NCBI RefSeq assembly: GCF_013347965.1
Contig: NZ_CP048810.1
Location: 3,100,001 to 3,164,000 of the forward strand
DNA: 64,000 nucleotides
Source of the DNA: Pseudomonas bijieensis
GTDB taxonomy: Bacteria > Pseudomonadota > Gammaproteobacteria > Pseudomonadales > Pseudomonadaceae
Direction: 5' to 3'
The position numbers were made by a program, and so were the translations under genes. The stretch's first letter is position 1, and the number at the start of each line of letters is the position of its first letter. Shown here in pieces: positions 1 through 9,363 of the stretch. The notes under the pieces were generated by a model. The model was not told where the DNA came from. It did no database searches and saw only the letters and a program-made list of their open reading frames with translations.

Positions 1-66
1 TTCAACTTCCACCTGCGTACCAGGCAGCTTTCCTTCAAGGAAGCTCTTCACTTCTACAGCCTGCAT
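1..66 (-). CDS. ibaG: BolA-family protein IbaG, N-terminal fragment cut by the window edge
   Basis: Only the first 22 codons are inside the window. They begin MQAVEVKSFLEGKLPG, which fits the N-terminal helix of the small BolA-like protein encoded next to mlaB in gamma-proteobacteria. BolA/IbaG proteins pair with monothiol glutaredoxin and are linked to iron-sulfur handling and acid stress. The 115-bp gap to mlaB holds a run of six T on the minus strand (about 114-119) after a GC-rich stretch, so mla transcription may weaken there. The identification rests on short sequence plus position. Confidence 0.7.
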   Translation of the reverse strand, partial: MQAVEVKSFLEGKLPGTQVEVE

Positions 67-181
67 GCTCAACCTCAATCGGCGCCCTGTGCGCGCGGGT
101 CGCACATCATACAAAAAAGCCCCGCGCCTGCGAACCCCGCGAAGCAGGACTCTGACGGGGGGACTTTTCCAACGATGTGGG

Positions 182-499
182 TCAGGGGTGCGCCAACAAC
201 TCGGTCAATTCGCTGACCTGGGCTATTTCGCGCATGTCTTCGGGCATCCCACGGATGCTCCACGTTTTTCCGGCAGCCTTGGCGTCGCGCATGAAGCACA
301 GCAGCAGCGACAAGCCGACGCTGCTGGACTTCTGCACCGCCGAGCAGTCAATGACCACCTCGGCGGCACTGACGGACTTGATCAGCGCCTGGCCCTGCTT
401 GCGCAGGGCCGGGCCGGTGCGGTAATCCAGCACGCCACTGAGCAACAGCTCACCAGCCCCGCCCAGACGAACGGCCGACTCACTCACCGACTCGATCAT
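182..499 (-). CDS. mlaB: MlaB, STAS-domain subunit of the Mla phospholipid ABC transporter
   Basis: This 105-aa cytoplasmic protein is a single STAS domain with the pattern VVIDCSAV followed by a Ser-rich helix start (KSSSVGLSLLL), the anti-sigma-antagonist fold. In the Mla system MlaB binds the ATPase MlaF and stabilises the MlaFEDB complex that moves phospholipids between the inner membrane and periplasmic MlaC. Its start codon overlaps the mlaC stop by 4 nt, so translation is probably coupled. It is the last mla gene of the operon, followed downstream by ibaG. Confidence 0.93.
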   Translation of the reverse strand: MIESVSESAVRLGGAGELLLSGVLDYRTGPALRKQGQALIKSVSAAEVVIDCSAVQKSSSVGLSLLLCFMRDAKAAGKTWSIRGMPEDMREIAQVSELTELLAHP

Positions 500-1149
500 T
501 GTGCCTGCTTCTCTTGGGCATCTTCAGCCACTTCCTTGGCCTTGGCGACCTCACCGGCCCAACCGTTGATGGTCTTGTCCAGGTCATTGCCATTGCGCTG
601 CATCGCGTCGGCGAACTGATCACGGAACAGCTTGCCGATATTGATGCCATTGATGATCACGTTGCGCACTTTCCACTCGTCGTTGATTTTCTCGAGCGTG
701 TAGGACACAGGATAGATCGCGCCGTTGTTGCCCTTGACCTGCATGTCGACACTGGTGCGGGTACCGCTTTCGTCCTTGGCCGGCGAAACGGTGATGCCCT
801 GGTTGTTGTATTCAAGCAAGGCATTGCCATAGAACTGCATCAGGCTGCGCTTGAAGTTCTCCTGGAAGCGGGTCATCTGCGCCGGGGTTGCCTTGCGCGA
901 GTACTTGACGGTCATGATGCTCTTGGAGATGCCATCGGCGTCGACCACAGGGCCGACGATGCCGTTGAGGGCGTCATAGAACGCACTTGGGTCCTGCTTG
1001 TATTTCTCTTTGTTGGCGGCAAGGTCCGCCAGCAGCCGGGTGGTCGTGTCCTGGATGATGTCATGGGCCGAAGGCGCCGCCACGGCGTTAGCCATCAACG
1101 GCAGCGCCGCGAGCAACACCAACAGGCCACGTCGCAAGATAGAGATCAT
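496..1149 (-). CDS. mlaC: MlaC, periplasmic phospholipid-binding shuttle protein
   Basis: This 217-aa protein has a clear Sec signal peptide: a positively charged start (ISILRRG), a Leu/Ala-rich core and a likely cleavage after ANAVA near residue 24. The mature part is a Tol-tolerance/MlaC domain (tail motif VNGI-like: IINGINIGKLFRDQF). MlaC carries phospholipids between the outer-membrane MlaA-porin complex and the inner-membrane MlaFEDB transporter. It lies between mlaD (11-bp gap) and mlaB (4-nt overlap). The C-terminus is rich in Glu, Lys and Gln. Confidence 0.95.
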   Translation of the reverse strand: MISILRRGLLVLLAALPLMANAVAAPSAHDIIQDTTTRLLADLAANKEKYKQDPSAFYDALNGIVGPVVDADGISKSIMTVKYSRKATPAQMTRFQENFKRSLMQFYGNALLEYNNQGITVSPAKDESGTRTSVDMQVKGNNGAIYPVSYTLEKINDEWKVRNVIINGINIGKLFRDQFADAMQRNGNDLDKTINGWAGEVAKAKEVAEDAQEKQAQ

Positions 1150-1160
1150 TCAAAAGCTCC

Positions 1161-1628
1161 TCATTTGGCGTCTTTGCTAACGGTATTGAGCAGGAATTTA
1201 CCGATCAGGTCCTCGAGCACCAGGGACGACTGCGTGTCGTGGATGACGCCACCGTCCTTGAGCACGGTGTCTTCCCCACCCACGCTGATGCCAATGTATT
1301 TTTCACCCAGCAGCCCAGCCGTGAGGATAGATGCAGTGGAGTCAGTCGGCAGGTTATCCACGCGCTTTTCCAGCTGCAGCGTTACCCGCCCGGTGAAATC
1401 CTCGCGATTCAGATCGATTGCCGTGACCTTGCCGATAGTGACACCGGCCATGGTCACCTTGGCTCTGACCGTCAAACCGGCGATATTGTCAAAGTTTGCG
1501 TAAAGTTTATAAGTATCGGTGCTTGCCGTCGGCGCCAGTCCACTGACCCGCAGGGCCAGCAACAGCAAAGCCAGGATGCCAGCCAGCAAGAAAAGGCCGA
1601 CACCGATTTCCAGGGTGCGGTTTTGCAT
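1161..1628 (-). CDS. mlaD: MlaD, membrane-anchored MCE-domain subunit
   Basis: At 155 aa it has one N-terminal membrane helix (about residues 8-28, VGLFLLAGILALLLLAL) followed by an MCE domain beginning near YKLYANFDNIAGL. MlaD forms a hexameric ring on MlaE and passes phospholipids between MlaC and the membrane. Length and layout are those of Proteobacterial MlaD. The start overlaps the mlaE stop by one base, as expected for a coupled operon. Confidence 0.95.
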   Translation of the reverse strand: MQNRTLEIGVGLFLLAGILALLLLALRVSGLAPTASTDTYKLYANFDNIAGLTVRAKVTMAGVTIGKVTAIDLNREDFTGRVTLQLEKRVDNLPTDSTASILTAGLLGEKYIGISVGGEDTVLKDGGVIHDTQSSLVLEDLIGKFLLNTVSKDAK

Positions 1629-2425
1629 CAGAAATCTCCAAACATCAAGGCGGTCAGAATAAAGTCAAGGCCCAGGACCGCCAGCGAGGCGTACACCACG
1701 GTCTTGGTTGTGGCACGGCTGATCCCCTCTGACGTGGGCTCACAGTCATAGCCTTGAAACACGGCGATCCAGGTCACGACGAAAGCGAATACGGCACTTT
1801 TGATCACGCCATTGAGGACATCGTCGAGAAAGTCGACGCTGTTTTGCATGTTGGCCCAGTAGGATCCTTCATAGACCCCCAGCCAGTCGACGGCCACCCA
1901 CGAGCCGCCCCAGATCCCCACGACGCTGAAAATCATCGCCAGCACCGGCAGGGAAATGAAGCCGGCCCACAGGCGAGGGGCGATGATGTACTTGAGCGGG
2001 TCGACACCGATCATTTCCAGGCTGGACAACTGCTCGGTGGACTTCATGTTACCGATTTCAGCCGTCAGCGCCGAACCGGCACGCCCGGCGAACAACAGCG
2101 CGGTCACCACGGGGCCGAGCTCACGCAGCAGCGTCAGCGCCACCATCTGCCCGACCGCTTGCTCCGAACCGTAGCTGGACAAGATGCTGAAGCCCTGCAG
2201 CGCCAGCACCATGCCGATGAAGATCCCGGAGACCACGATGATCACCAGGGACATCACCCCCACCGAGTGCAACTGCTTGACCAGCAGGCCAAAGCCGCCG
2301 CCCGTCGAGTTGCGACCGAGCAAGGCGTGCATCAGGAACAACGAAGAACGGCCCAGTACCGCCACCACGTCGATGCCGGAGCGGCCGAACAGGCGAATTC
2401 TTTCCAATAGCGATTTCTTGCGCAT
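1628..2425 (-). CDS. mlaE: MlaE, permease subunit of the Mla transporter
   Basis: This 265-aa integral membrane protein belongs to the MlaE/YrbE permease family. It shows the conserved block [19 protein letters not shown] near residues 114-132, which contacts the ATPase, and several hydrophobic segments. It is the lipid-handling permease of the MlaFEDB complex. The start codon overlaps the mlaF stop by one base and its stop overlaps mlaD, so mlaFED is tightly coupled. Confidence 0.95.
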   Translation of the reverse strand: MRKKSLLERIRLFGRSGIDVVAVLGRSSLFLMHALLGRNSTGGGFGLLVKQLHSVGVMSLVIIVVSGIFIGMVLALQGFSILSSYGSEQAVGQMVALTLLRELGPVVTALLFAGRAGSALTAEIGNMKSTEQLSSLEMIGVDPLKYIIAPRLWAGFISLPVLAMIFSVVGIWGGSWVAVDWLGVYEGSYWANMQNSVDFLDDVLNGVIKSAVFAFVVTWIAVFQGYDCEPTSEGISRATTKTVVYASLAVLGLDFILTALMFGDF

Positions 2426-3234
2426 CAGCGCTTCCCCAACAGATCGGTACGGTAATCCGTGGCCGGAAAATGGAACGCCACGGGCCCGTCCGGATCACCC
2501 TTCATGAATTGGCGAATACGCGGGTTGTCCGAATCCGCCAGTTCCTGCGGCGTGCCCTGCCCCAGCACCTGGCCATCGCCGACCACATAGATGTAGTCCG
2601 CGATGCTCGCGGTTTCGGCCAGGTCGTGGGAGACCACGATACTGGTGATGCCCAGCGCATCGTTGAGCAGACGGATCAGGCGCACGAGCACACCCATGGC
2701 GATCGGGTCCTGGCCGACAAAGGGTTCGTCGTACATGAGGATCTTCGGATCGAGGGCAATCGCCCGCGCCAGCGCGACCCGACGCTTCATGCCACCGGAC
2801 AGCTCGTCGGGCATCAGGTCGAGGGCACCCCGCAGCCCGACTGCCTGCAACTTGAGCAGCACGATGTCGCGGATCATCTCTTCCGGCAGGTCGGTATGGA
2901 CCCGCAGCGGGAACGCCACGTTCTCGAATACGTCGAGATCGGTAAACAGCGCGCCACTCTGGAACAGCACGCCCATGTGCTTGCGCGCATCGAACAGGTC
3001 GCTGCGAGACAACTCGGGAAGATTCTGACCATTGACCCAGACTTCGCCGGCGCTGGGCCGCAGTTGTGCGCCCATCAACCTCAGCAGCGTGGTCTTGCCA
3101 CACCCGGAAGGCCCCATGATGCCGGTGACCTTGCCGCGCGGAATGCGAATATCGATGTCATTGAAAATGCTGCGCGTCCCTCGCTTGAAGGACAGTCCCT
3201 TCAGCTCGACCGCGTAGGCGTTGTCGGCACTCAT
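2425..3234 (-). CDS. mlaF: MlaF, ATPase of the Mla phospholipid transporter
   Basis: The 269-aa ABC ATPase has Walker [10 protein letters not shown] (about residues 42-50), the signature [14 protein letters not shown], Walker [14 protein letters not shown] and switch histidine [12 protein letters not shown] after Walker B and the C-terminal extension are typical of MlaF. It powers phospholipid movement by the Mla system and is the first gene of the minus-strand mla operon. It diverges from kdsD across a 273-bp region that should hold both promoters. Confidence 0.95.
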   Translation of the reverse strand: MSADNAYAVELKGLSFKRGTRSIFNDIDIRIPRGKVTGIMGPSGCGKTTLLRLMGAQLRPSAGEVWVNGQNLPELSRSDLFDARKHMGVLFQSGALFTDLDVFENVAFPLRVHTDLPEEMIRDIVLLKLQAVGLRGALDLMPDELSGGMKRRVALARAIALDPKILMYDEPFVGQDPIAMGVLVRLIRLLNDALGITSIVVSHDLAETASIADYIYVVGDGQVLGQGTPQELADSDNPRIRQFMKGDPDGPVAFHFPATDYRTDLLGKR

Positions 3235-3467
3235 CTAAACTCCTTGCGATGCAGCCTCACATTCGAATGCCCTGGCAGCCGACAAGCGCCGGTACCGCCG
3301 GGCGTGCGAACCGGCGGCGAACTATATCACTGCAACAGCCAAGCGCCCAAGGCCACCTCCCCGTCCGTTAAGCCTGGCTTAAGGTAAAAAGCTACATTTT
3401 ATGTCGAACATTGCGGCTCCTCGAACAAAGCATGACGAACTTACGTGAGGGAATTGTTCATTGCCGC

Positions 3468-3473
3468 TATAAT
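3468..3473 (+). promoter_or_regulatory. Candidate -10 element for kdsD operon
   Basis: A perfect TATAAT lies 35 bp upstream of the kdsD start in the divergent mlaF-kdsD region. I see no convincing -35 hexamer at 16-18 bp, so the promoter is inferred from the -10 alone. Nothing else recognisable sits in 3235-3507. Confidence 0.45.
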
Positions 3474-3507
3474 CGCCGCCTTTTCATCGGGCTATACGAT
3501 TTCTGAC

Positions 3508-4482
3508 ATGAGCCAATCCAGCGACCTGATTCAATCGGCACAACGTACCATCCGCCTCGAGCTCGAAGCCGTGCAAGGCTTGCTGCCCCATATCGACGCT
3601 GATTTCGTACGCGCCTGCGAGATGATTCTGGCCAGCAAGGGCCGCGTGGTCGTGGTCGGCATGGGCAAGTCCGGGCACATCGGCAACAAGATCGCCGCCA
3701 CGCTCGCCAGTACCGGCACCACGGCTTTTTTTGTCCATCCGGCCGAAGCCAGCCACGGGGACATGGGCATGATCACCCGGGACGACATCATCCTGGCCCT
3801 GTCCAACTCCGGCTCCACCAATGAGATCATCACCCTGCTGCCGCTGATCAAGCGCCTGGGCATCCAGTTGATCAGCATCACCGGCAACCCGGACTCGCCG
3901 CTGGCCAAGGCCGCCGAAGTGAATCTCAATGTCCATGTCGAACACGAAGCCTGCCCGTTGAACCTGGCACCGACCTCCTCCACTACCGCCGCCCTGGTCA
4001 TGGGCGATGCCCTGGCCGTGGCGCTGCTGGAAGCCCGGGGCTTCACCGCCGAAGACTTCGCTTTCTCCCATCCCGGTGGCGCCCTTGGCCGTCGCCTGCT
4101 GCTGAAAGTCGAAAACGTGATGCACGCCGGCGAGGAGTTGCCGCAGGTGCTGCGCGGCACGCTGCTCAAGGACGCGCTCATGGAGATGACCCGCAAGGGA
4201 CTGGGCATGACCGTTATCCTGGAGGCCGACGGCAAGCTCGCCGGGATCTTTACCGACGGCGACCTGCGCCGCACCCTGGACCGCACCATCGACATCCACA
4301 GCGCGACCATCGAGCAAGTCATGACGCCCCACGGCAAGACCGCCCGCGCCGAGATGCTCGCCGCCGAGGCCCTGAAAATCATGGAAGACCACAAGATCAG
4401 CGCCCTGGTGGTCGTCGACGACGAAGACCGTCCGGTGGGCGCCCTGAACATGCACGATCTGCTGCGTGCCGGAGTCATGTAA
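3508..4482 (+). CDS. kdsD: KdsD, D-arabinose 5-phosphate isomerase
   Basis: This 324-aa enzyme converts D-ribulose 5-phosphate to D-arabinose 5-phosphate, the first step of Kdo synthesis. It has an N-terminal SIS domain (GMGKSGHIGNKIAATLASTG near residue 50, and HPAEASHGDMG) and two C-terminal CBS domains (GIFTDGDLRR marks the first). I start at ATG 3508 (MSQSSDLIQ); the open frame extends 21 codons further upstream but those codons lie in the promoter region and do not resemble the family. The stop is directly followed by the kdsC start. Confidence 0.95.
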   Translation: MSQSSDLIQSAQRTIRLELEAVQGLLPHIDADFVRACEMILASKGRVVVVGMGKSGHIGNKIAATLASTGTTAFFVHPAEASHGDMGMITRDDIILALSNSGSTNEIITLLPLIKRLGIQLISITGNPDSPLAKAAEVNLNVHVEHEACPLNLAPTSSTTAALVMGDALAVALLEARGFTAEDFAFSHPGGALGRRLLLKVENVMHAGEELPQVLRGTLLKDALMEMTRKGLGMTVILEADGKLAGIFTDGDLRRTLDRTIDIHSATIEQVMTPHGKTARAEMLAAEALKIMEDHKISALVVVDDEDRPVGALNMHDLLRAGVM

Positions 4483-5007
4483 ATGAACACAGACCTGTTG
4501 CAACGCGGCAAAGCCATCAAGCTGGCGGTTTTCGATGTGGACGGCGTACTGACCGACGGACGCCTGTACTTCCTCGAAGACGGCAGCGAGTTCAAGACGT
4601 TCAACACCCTCGACGGCCAAGGCATCAAGATGTTGATGGCCGCTGGCGTGCAGACCGCTATCATCAGCGGCCGCAAGACCCCGGTGGTCGAGCGACGCGC
4701 GAAGAACCTCGGTATCCCGCATCTTTACCAGGGGCGCGAAGACAAACTGGTGGTGCTGGACGAGCTTCTGGGGCAACTCAACCTAAGCTATGAACAGGTG
4801 GCCTACCTCGGTGACGACCTGCCAGACCTGCCGGTGATTCGCCGGGTCGGCCTGGGCATGGCGGTCGCCAACGCGGCCAGCTTCGTACGCGAGCATGCCC
4901 ACGGCGTCACCACGGCGCGCGGCGGCGAAGGTGCGGCCCGCGAATTCTGTGAACTGATCCTGCGCGCCCAGGGCCGCCTCGAAGCGGCCAACGCCGCGTA
5001 CCTGTGA
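4483..5007 (+). CDS. kdsC: KdsC, 3-deoxy-D-manno-octulosonate 8-phosphate phosphatase
   Basis: The 174-aa HAD-superfamily phosphatase removes phosphate from Kdo-8-P. HAD motif I is seen as FDVDGVLTDG (catalytic Asp pair near residues 18 and 20), motif II as IISGR and motif IV as YLGDDLPDLPV. The small, cap-less, tetramer-forming type fits the length. It starts on the base after the kdsD stop and leads into lptC after 7 bp, so Kdo synthesis and LPS export are co-transcribed. Confidence 0.95.
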   Translation: MNTDLLQRGKAIKLAVFDVDGVLTDGRLYFLEDGSEFKTFNTLDGQGIKMLMAAGVQTAIISGRKTPVVERRAKNLGIPHLYQGREDKLVVLDELLGQLNLSYEQVAYLGDDLPDLPVIRRVGLGMAVANAASFVREHAHGVTTARGGEGAAREFCELILRAQGRLEAANAAYL

Positions 5008-5014
5008 GCCATTT

Positions 5015-5584
5015 ATGCTGAGCAAGAAGATTCGCACCATTGTGGTGTTCGGCTGTATCGCAGCGATTTTTGCGGCGGTGGGCTATTGGAACATCAGCCC
5101 CGAACAGTTTCTCGACCAGCCTGCGGCCCAGGTCGAGGAAAAGATCGACTGGTACGCGACCAACACGCACACCCTGCAGTACCTGCCCGATGGCAAGGTG
5201 CAGTACGAGATGACCTCGGACAAGGTCGACCACGTGAAGGCCACCGATATTACCCTGGTGACCAAGCCGGACCTGAACATGTTCCGCGGCACCGAGTTTC
5301 CGTGGCATGTGCAGAGCGAGCACGCCGAAGTCAACTCCGGCGGCACCGAAGTGGAACTGATCGACTCGGTACGCGTCGCCCGAACCGACGAGAAAAACCG
5401 TACGACCATCATCACCAGCACACGCATGACCGTGTTCCCACAGCAAGAATATGCGCAGACCGAGCAACCCGTTAGAATCGACGGCGCCGGGGGTGTATCG
5501 ACCGGCACGGGAATGAAAGCGTATTTGAAGGAAAGCAGGATACACCTGCTATCGAACGTAAGAGGACAGTATGAAGCTCGCTAA
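5015..5584 (+). CDS. lptC: LptC, inner-membrane LPS transport protein
   Basis: At 189 aa the protein has one N-terminal membrane helix (about residues 7-24, IRTIVVFGCIAAIFAAVGY) and a periplasmic beta-jellyroll LptC domain. LptC receives LPS from LptB2FG and hands it to LptA. The 3' end overlaps lptA by 14 nt, and the lptA ribosome binding site lies within lptC. Position between kdsC and lptA confirms the call. Confidence 0.93.
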   Translation: MLSKKIRTIVVFGCIAAIFAAVGYWNISPEQFLDQPAAQVEEKIDWYATNTHTLQYLPDGKVQYEMTSDKVDHVKATDITLVTKPDLNMFRGTEFPWHVQSEHAEVNSGGTEVELIDSVRVARTDEKNRTTIITSTRMTVFPQQEYAQTEQPVRIDGAGGVSTGTGMKAYLKESRIHLLSNVRGQYEAR

Positions 5585-6116
5585 AACCCTCCCTATTTTG
5601 CTCAGTCTGGGCGCAGCACTGGGAAGCGCGAGCGCCTGGGCTCTTCCCGACGACCGCAACCAACCTATCCGTATCCAGGCCGACGATGCCCAGCTCGACG
5701 ACAAGAATGGCGTCGCCACCTATAAAGGCGACGTGATCATCACCCAGGGCTCGATGAAGGTTACCGGCAATACCGTGACCATCACCCGCACCCAGTCCGG
5801 CGATATCGACGTAGTGACCTCGGTGGGCAACCTGGCCTATTTCGAACAGCTGCAAACCGCGGGCGACGCCAAGCCTGTGCAGGGCTACGGGGTAACCATC
5901 CAGTACCACGCCTCCCAGGATCGCGTCGTGCTGATCGACCGCGCCAAGGTGGTCGACAAGGACAACAACGTGACCCAAGGCGAGAAGATCGTCTACGACA
6001 CCAACAAGAAACTCGCCAGCGCCGGTCGCGCCACCGGCAGCAAGGTGACCGAGTCGCGTCCGCGGATCGATATGGTGATCCAGCCGAAAAAGAAAACCGA
6101 ACAGAAGGCCCAGTAA
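5571..6116 (+). CDS. lptA: LptA, periplasmic LPS bridge protein
   Basis: This 181-aa protein has a signal peptide ending at ASAWA near residue 24, then an OstA-like domain opening with [16 protein letters not shown], the beta strand that stacks LptA protomers into the trans-periplasmic bridge from LptC to LptD. Its C-terminus is Lys-rich. It overlaps lptC at the 5' end and its TAA overlaps the lptB ATG (TAATG). Confidence 0.95.
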   Translation: MKLAKTLPILLSLGAALGSASAWALPDDRNQPIRIQADDAQLDDKNGVATYKGDVIITQGSMKVTGNTVTITRTQSGDIDVVTSVGNLAYFEQLQTAGDAKPVQGYGVTIQYHASQDRVVLIDRAKVVDKDNNVTQGEKIVYDTNKKLASAGRATGSKVTESRPRIDMVIQPKKKTEQKAQ

Positions 6117-6841
6117 TGGCAACTCTGAAAGCTCAGCACCTGGCCAAGAGCTACAAGAGCCGCCAAGTCGTGCGTGATGTCAGCCTGTCCATCGACAGCG
6201 GCCAGATCGTCGGCCTGCTCGGCCCCAACGGCGCAGGCAAGACCACCTGCTTCTACATGATCGTCGGCCTGGTCCAGGCCGATCAGGGCCGCGTGCTGAT
6301 CGACGACCTGGATGTCAGCCACCAGCCGATGCACGGCCGGGCGAAGGCCGGTATCGGCTACTTGCCGCAAGAAGCGTCGATCTTCCGCAAACTGTCGGTT
6401 GCCGACAACATCATGGCGATCCTCGAGACCCGCAAGGAACTCGACAAGGCCGGCCGTCGCCAAGAGCTGGAAAGCCTGTTGCAGGAGTTCCACATCAGCC
6501 ACATTCGCGACAACCTGGGCATGAGCCTGTCCGGTGGCGAACGGCGTCGCGTGGAAATCGCCCGCGCCCTGGCCACCGCGCCGAAGTTCATACTGCTCGA
6601 CGAACCGTTCGCCGGCGTGGACCCGATCTCGGTGGGCGACATCAAGCAGATCATCCATCACCTCAAGGCCAAGGGAATCGGCGTGCTGATCACCGACCAC
6701 AACGTGCGCGAGACGTTGGATATCTGCGAAACCGCCTACATTGTCAATGACGGCCAGCTGATCGCCGAAGGCGATTCCGCAGCCATCCTGGCCAATGACC
6801 TGGTCAAGGAAGTATATCTGGGCCACGAGTTCCGCCTGTAA
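6116..6841 (+). CDS. lptB: LptB, ATPase of the LPS exporter
   Basis: The 241-aa ABC ATPase shows Walker [10 protein letters not shown] (residues 37-45), Q-loop [13 protein letters not shown], signature [15 protein letters not shown], Walker [14 protein letters not shown] and H-loop [10 protein letters not shown]. These are close to the family pattern for LptB, which drives LPS extraction from the inner membrane with LptF and LptG. It ends the kds-lpt operon and is followed by a 164-bp region carrying a hairpin and the likely rpoN promoter. Confidence 0.96.
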   Translation: MATLKAQHLAKSYKSRQVVRDVSLSIDSGQIVGLLGPNGAGKTTCFYMIVGLVQADQGRVLIDDLDVSHQPMHGRAKAGIGYLPQEASIFRKLSVADNIMAILETRKELDKAGRRQELESLLQEFHISHIRDNLGMSLSGGERRRVEIARALATAPKFILLDEPFAGVDPISVGDIKQIIHHLKAKGIGVLITDHNVRETLDICETAYIVNDGQLIAEGDSAAILANDLVKEVYLGHEFRL

Positions 6842-6845
6842 GCAC

Positions 6846-6912
6846 AAGTGTCTGGCGAATCGCTCGAGCGTCGTTTAATTTTATTATGGCGACGCTCTAG
6901 GCAAACACTTCA
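6846..6912 (+). other. Large inverted repeat between lptB and rpoN
   Basis: An inner stem GAGCGTCG/CGACGCTC (about 6867-6900) encloses an AT-rich loop, and outer arms AGTGT/ACACT bracket it. There is no clear run of T after the stem, so it may be a weak terminator or an RNA-processing site between the two transcription units. Confidence 0.5.
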
Positions 6913-6922
6913 GTTTCAGGCA

Positions 6923-6928
6923 TATAAT
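6923..6928 (+). promoter_or_regulatory. Candidate -10 element for rpoN
   Basis: A perfect TATAAT lies 77 bp upstream of the rpoN start and directly downstream of the lptB hairpin. No good -35 is evident. A GC palindrome (GGCGCC repeated, about 6942-6954) follows in the expected leader. Confidence 0.45.
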
Positions 6929-7005
6929 TTGCTTAAGTTTGGCGCCTCGGCGCCCTGTAGTGGATGGCGCATGTGCGCCGGCGAATAAGGTGTTAAGCCC
7001 CTGCC

Positions 7006-8499
7006 ATGAAACCATCGCTAGTCTTGAGAATGGGCCAGCAGCTGACGATGACACCGCAGCTGCAACAGGCCATCCGCCTGCTCCAATTGTCGACCCTGGA
7101 CCTGCAACAGGAAATCCAGGAGGCCCTGGAGTCCAATCCGATGCTCGAACGCCAGGAAGAAGGCGACGACTTCGACAACACCGATCCGCTGGCCGACAAC
7201 GTCGAGCAGAAGACCAACACCGAAATCCCGGAACCGTCCTACCAGGAAGCCGCCCCGACGGTGGATAACCTCGAGGATGGCGAATGGAACGAACGCATCC
7301 CCAACGAACTACCCGTGGACACGGCCTGGGAAGACGTCTACCAGACCAGCGCCAGCAACCTGCCGAGCAGCGATGACGACGAGTGGGACTTCACCACCCG
7401 CACCTCGGCCGGCGAGAGCCTGCAAAGCCACCTGCTGTGGCAACTGAACCTGGCGCCGATGTCCGACACCGATCGCCTGATCGCCGTGACCCTGATCGAT
7501 TGCATCAACAACCAGGGCTACCTGGACGAGACCCTCGAGGAAATCCTCGAAGCCTTCGACCCCGAGCTCGACATCGAGCTGGACGAGATCGAAGCTGTCC
7601 TGCATCGCATCCAGCAGTTCGAGCCAGCCGGCATCGGCGCCCGCAACCTGGGCGAGTGCCTGTTGCTGCAACTGCGCCAGTTGTCCGCCAAGACACCCTG
7701 GCTGACCGAAGCCAAGCGACTGGTCACCGATTACATCGACCTGCTGGGTGGCCGCGACTACAGCCAACTGATGCGTCGCATGAAGCTCAAGGAAGATGAG
7801 CTGCGCCAGGTCATCGAACTGGTGCAGAGCCTCAACCCACGCCCCGGCTCGCAGATCGAATCCACCGAACCCGAATACGTGGTCCCCGACGTGATCGTGC
7901 GCAAGCACAACGATCGCTGGCTGGTGGAGCTCAACCAGGAGTCGGTGCCCAAGCTGCGGGTCAACGCCCAGTACGCCGGATTCGTGAAACGCGCCGACAC
8001 CAGCGCCGACAACACCTTCATGCGCAACCAGTTGCAGGAAGCGCGCTGGTTCATCAAGAGCCTGCAAAGCCGCAACGAAACCCTGATGAAAGTGGCCACC
8101 CAGATCGTCGAGCATCAGCGCGGCTTCCTGGAGTATGGCGACGAAGCGATGAAACCGCTGGTCCTGCATGACATTGCCGAGGCAGTGGGCATGCACGAGT
8201 CGACGATTTCCCGGGTAACCACCCAGAAATTCATGCATACCCCTCGGGGCATCTATGAATTGAAATACTTTTTCTCCAGCCACGTCAGCACCTCCGAAGG
8301 CGGCGAATGCTCGTCCACGGCCATCCGCGCGATCATCAAAAAACTGGTGGCCGCGGAAAATCAGAAAAAGCCGTTGAGTGACAGCAAGATCGCTGGTTTA
8401 CTGGAGGCACAAGGCATTCAGGTGGCCCGCCGCACCGTCGCCAAATACCGCGAATCCCTCGGGATCGCGCCTTCGAGCGAACGCAAGCGGTTGATGTAA
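7006..8499 (+). CDS. rpoN: RpoN, RNA polymerase sigma-54 factor
   Basis: This 497-aa sigma factor recognises -24/-12 promoters and needs enhancer-binding ATPases. Region I is Gln/Leu-rich ([20 protein letters not shown] near the start), region II is acidic, and region III ends with the helix-turn-helix and the RpoN box ([10 protein letters not shown], residues 475-484). Length and motif order match Pseudomonas RpoN. It controls nitrogen use, flagella and many transport genes. hpf, ptsN, rapZ and ptsO follow in the conserved rpoN cluster. Confidence 0.97.
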   Translation: MKPSLVLRMGQQLTMTPQLQQAIRLLQLSTLDLQQEIQEALESNPMLERQEEGDDFDNTDPLADNVEQKTNTEIPEPSYQEAAPTVDNLEDGEWNERIPNELPVDTAWEDVYQTSASNLPSSDDDEWDFTTRTSAGESLQSHLLWQLNLAPMSDTDRLIAVTLIDCINNQGYLDETLEEILEAFDPELDIELDEIEAVLHRIQQFEPAGIGARNLGECLLLQLRQLSAKTPWLTEAKRLVTDYIDLLGGRDYSQLMRRMKLKEDELRQVIELVQSLNPRPGSQIESTEPEYVVPDVIVRKHNDRWLVELNQESVPKLRVNAQYAGFVKRADTSADNTFMRNQLQEARWFIKSLQSRNETLMKVATQIVEHQRGFLEYGDEAMKPLVLHDIAEAVGMHESTISRVTTQKFMHTPRGIYELKYFFSSHVSTSEGGECSSTAIRAIIKKLVAAENQKKPLSDSKIAGLLEAQGIQVARRTVAKYRESLGIAPSSERKRLM

Positions 8500-8518
8500 C
8501 GGGCCACGCCACAGCGTT

Positions 8519-8557
8519 CCAGTGGCAGGCATTTCTGCCTGCCGCTTTATGCACTGG
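8519..8557 (+). terminator. Hairpin in the rpoN-hpf gap
   Basis: GGCAGGCA (8524-8531) and TGCCTGCC (8536-8543) form an eight-base stem with a 4-nt loop. Outer CCAGT/ACTGG arms can extend the structure. Only a short T run follows (GCTTTAT), so partial termination or mRNA processing is more likely than full termination. Confidence 0.5.
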
Positions 8558-8575
8558 CAACGAAGGAGAAGCTGT

Positions 8576-8884
8576 ATGCAAGTCAACATCAGTGGACACC
8601 AACTGGAAGTGACCGAACCCCTGCGCACCTACATCGGCGAAAAACTCGACCGATTGGAGAGGCATTTCGACAAGATCACCAACGTGCAGGTCACGATGAA
8701 CGTCGAGAAGCTGCTGCAGAAAATCGAAGCCACGCTGCATATCCCCGGCGGAGAAGTGGTTGCCAACGCAGAGCACACAGACATGTATGCCGCGATTGAC
8801 CTGCTGACCGACAAGCTGGATCGCCAACTCAAAAAGCATAAGGAAAAGACCCAGAGCCTCCTCCAGGGCGCAACCGGTCGTTAA
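8576..8884 (+). CDS. hpf: Hpf, short ribosome hibernation promoting factor
   Basis: The 102-aa protein is a single HPF/YfiA N-terminal domain (MQVNISGHQLEVTEPLR...), without the long-form C-terminal dimerisation domain. It binds the 30S decoding centre and, in gamma-proteobacteria, acts with RMF to form 100S ribosomes in stationary phase. I start at ATG 8576, preceded by a GGAG-type site; the upstream in-frame extension covers the hairpin. It lies between rpoN and ptsN, as in other Pseudomonas. Confidence 0.95.
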   Translation: MQVNISGHQLEVTEPLRTYIGEKLDRLERHFDKITNVQVTMNVEKLLQKIEATLHIPGGEVVANAEHTDMYAAIDLLTDKLDRQLKKHKEKTQSLLQGATGR

Positions 8885-8896
8885 CCCCCCCAATCC

Positions 8897-9361
8897 ATGA
8901 TCCGACTAGAATCCATCCTGACCCCCGGCCGTTCCCTGGTGAACGCGCCGGGTGGCAGTAAAAAGAAAGCCCTCGAACAAATTGCCAACCTGATCCACCG
9001 CGAAGTGCCGGATCTGGAAATGCAGGACGTCTTCGAGGCCCTGGTTGCCCGTGAAAAACTCGGTTCCACCGGTTTTGGCAACGGTATCGCCATTCCCCAC
9101 TGCCGCCTCAAGGGTTGTGCCGCACCGATCAGCGCACTGCTGCACCTTGAAGCCGCCATAGATTTCGACGCCATCGACGGCGCCCCGGTCGACCTGCTGT
9201 TTGTATTGCTGGTACCGGAAGCGGCGACCGATGCGCACCTCGAGCTGCTGCGCCAGATTGCCAGCATGCTGGACCGCAAGGAAGTGCGCGAAAAACTGCG
9301 CAGCGCACCGAGTAACGAAGCTTTGTACCAGGTGGTCCTGGACGAGCAGAACGGTCATTAA
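8897..9361 (+). CDS. ptsN: PtsN, nitrogen-related PTS EIIA protein
   Basis: This 154-aa EIIA-fructose-type domain has its phosphorylatable His in [13 protein letters not shown] (about residue 68). Unlike sugar EIIA proteins it has no linked permease; it is a regulatory output of PTSNtr, phosphorylated by NPr (PtsO) and EINtr (PtsP), and affects potassium balance, carbon storage and stress responses. It is followed after 2 bp by rapZ. The donor gene ptsO two genes downstream is frameshifted here. Confidence 0.96.
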   Translation: MIRLESILTPGRSLVNAPGGSKKKALEQIANLIHREVPDLEMQDVFEALVAREKLGSTGFGNGIAIPHCRLKGCAAPISALLHLEAAIDFDAIDGAPVDLLFVLLVPEAATDAHLELLRQIASMLDRKEVREKLRSAPSNEALYQVVLDEQNGH

Positions 9362-9363
9362 AA

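Noticed and set aside
3484..4776. Minus-strand open frame over kdsD/kdsC
   Set aside because: His/Gln/Asp-rich translation typical of an antisense shadow; kdsD and kdsC have full catalytic motifs.
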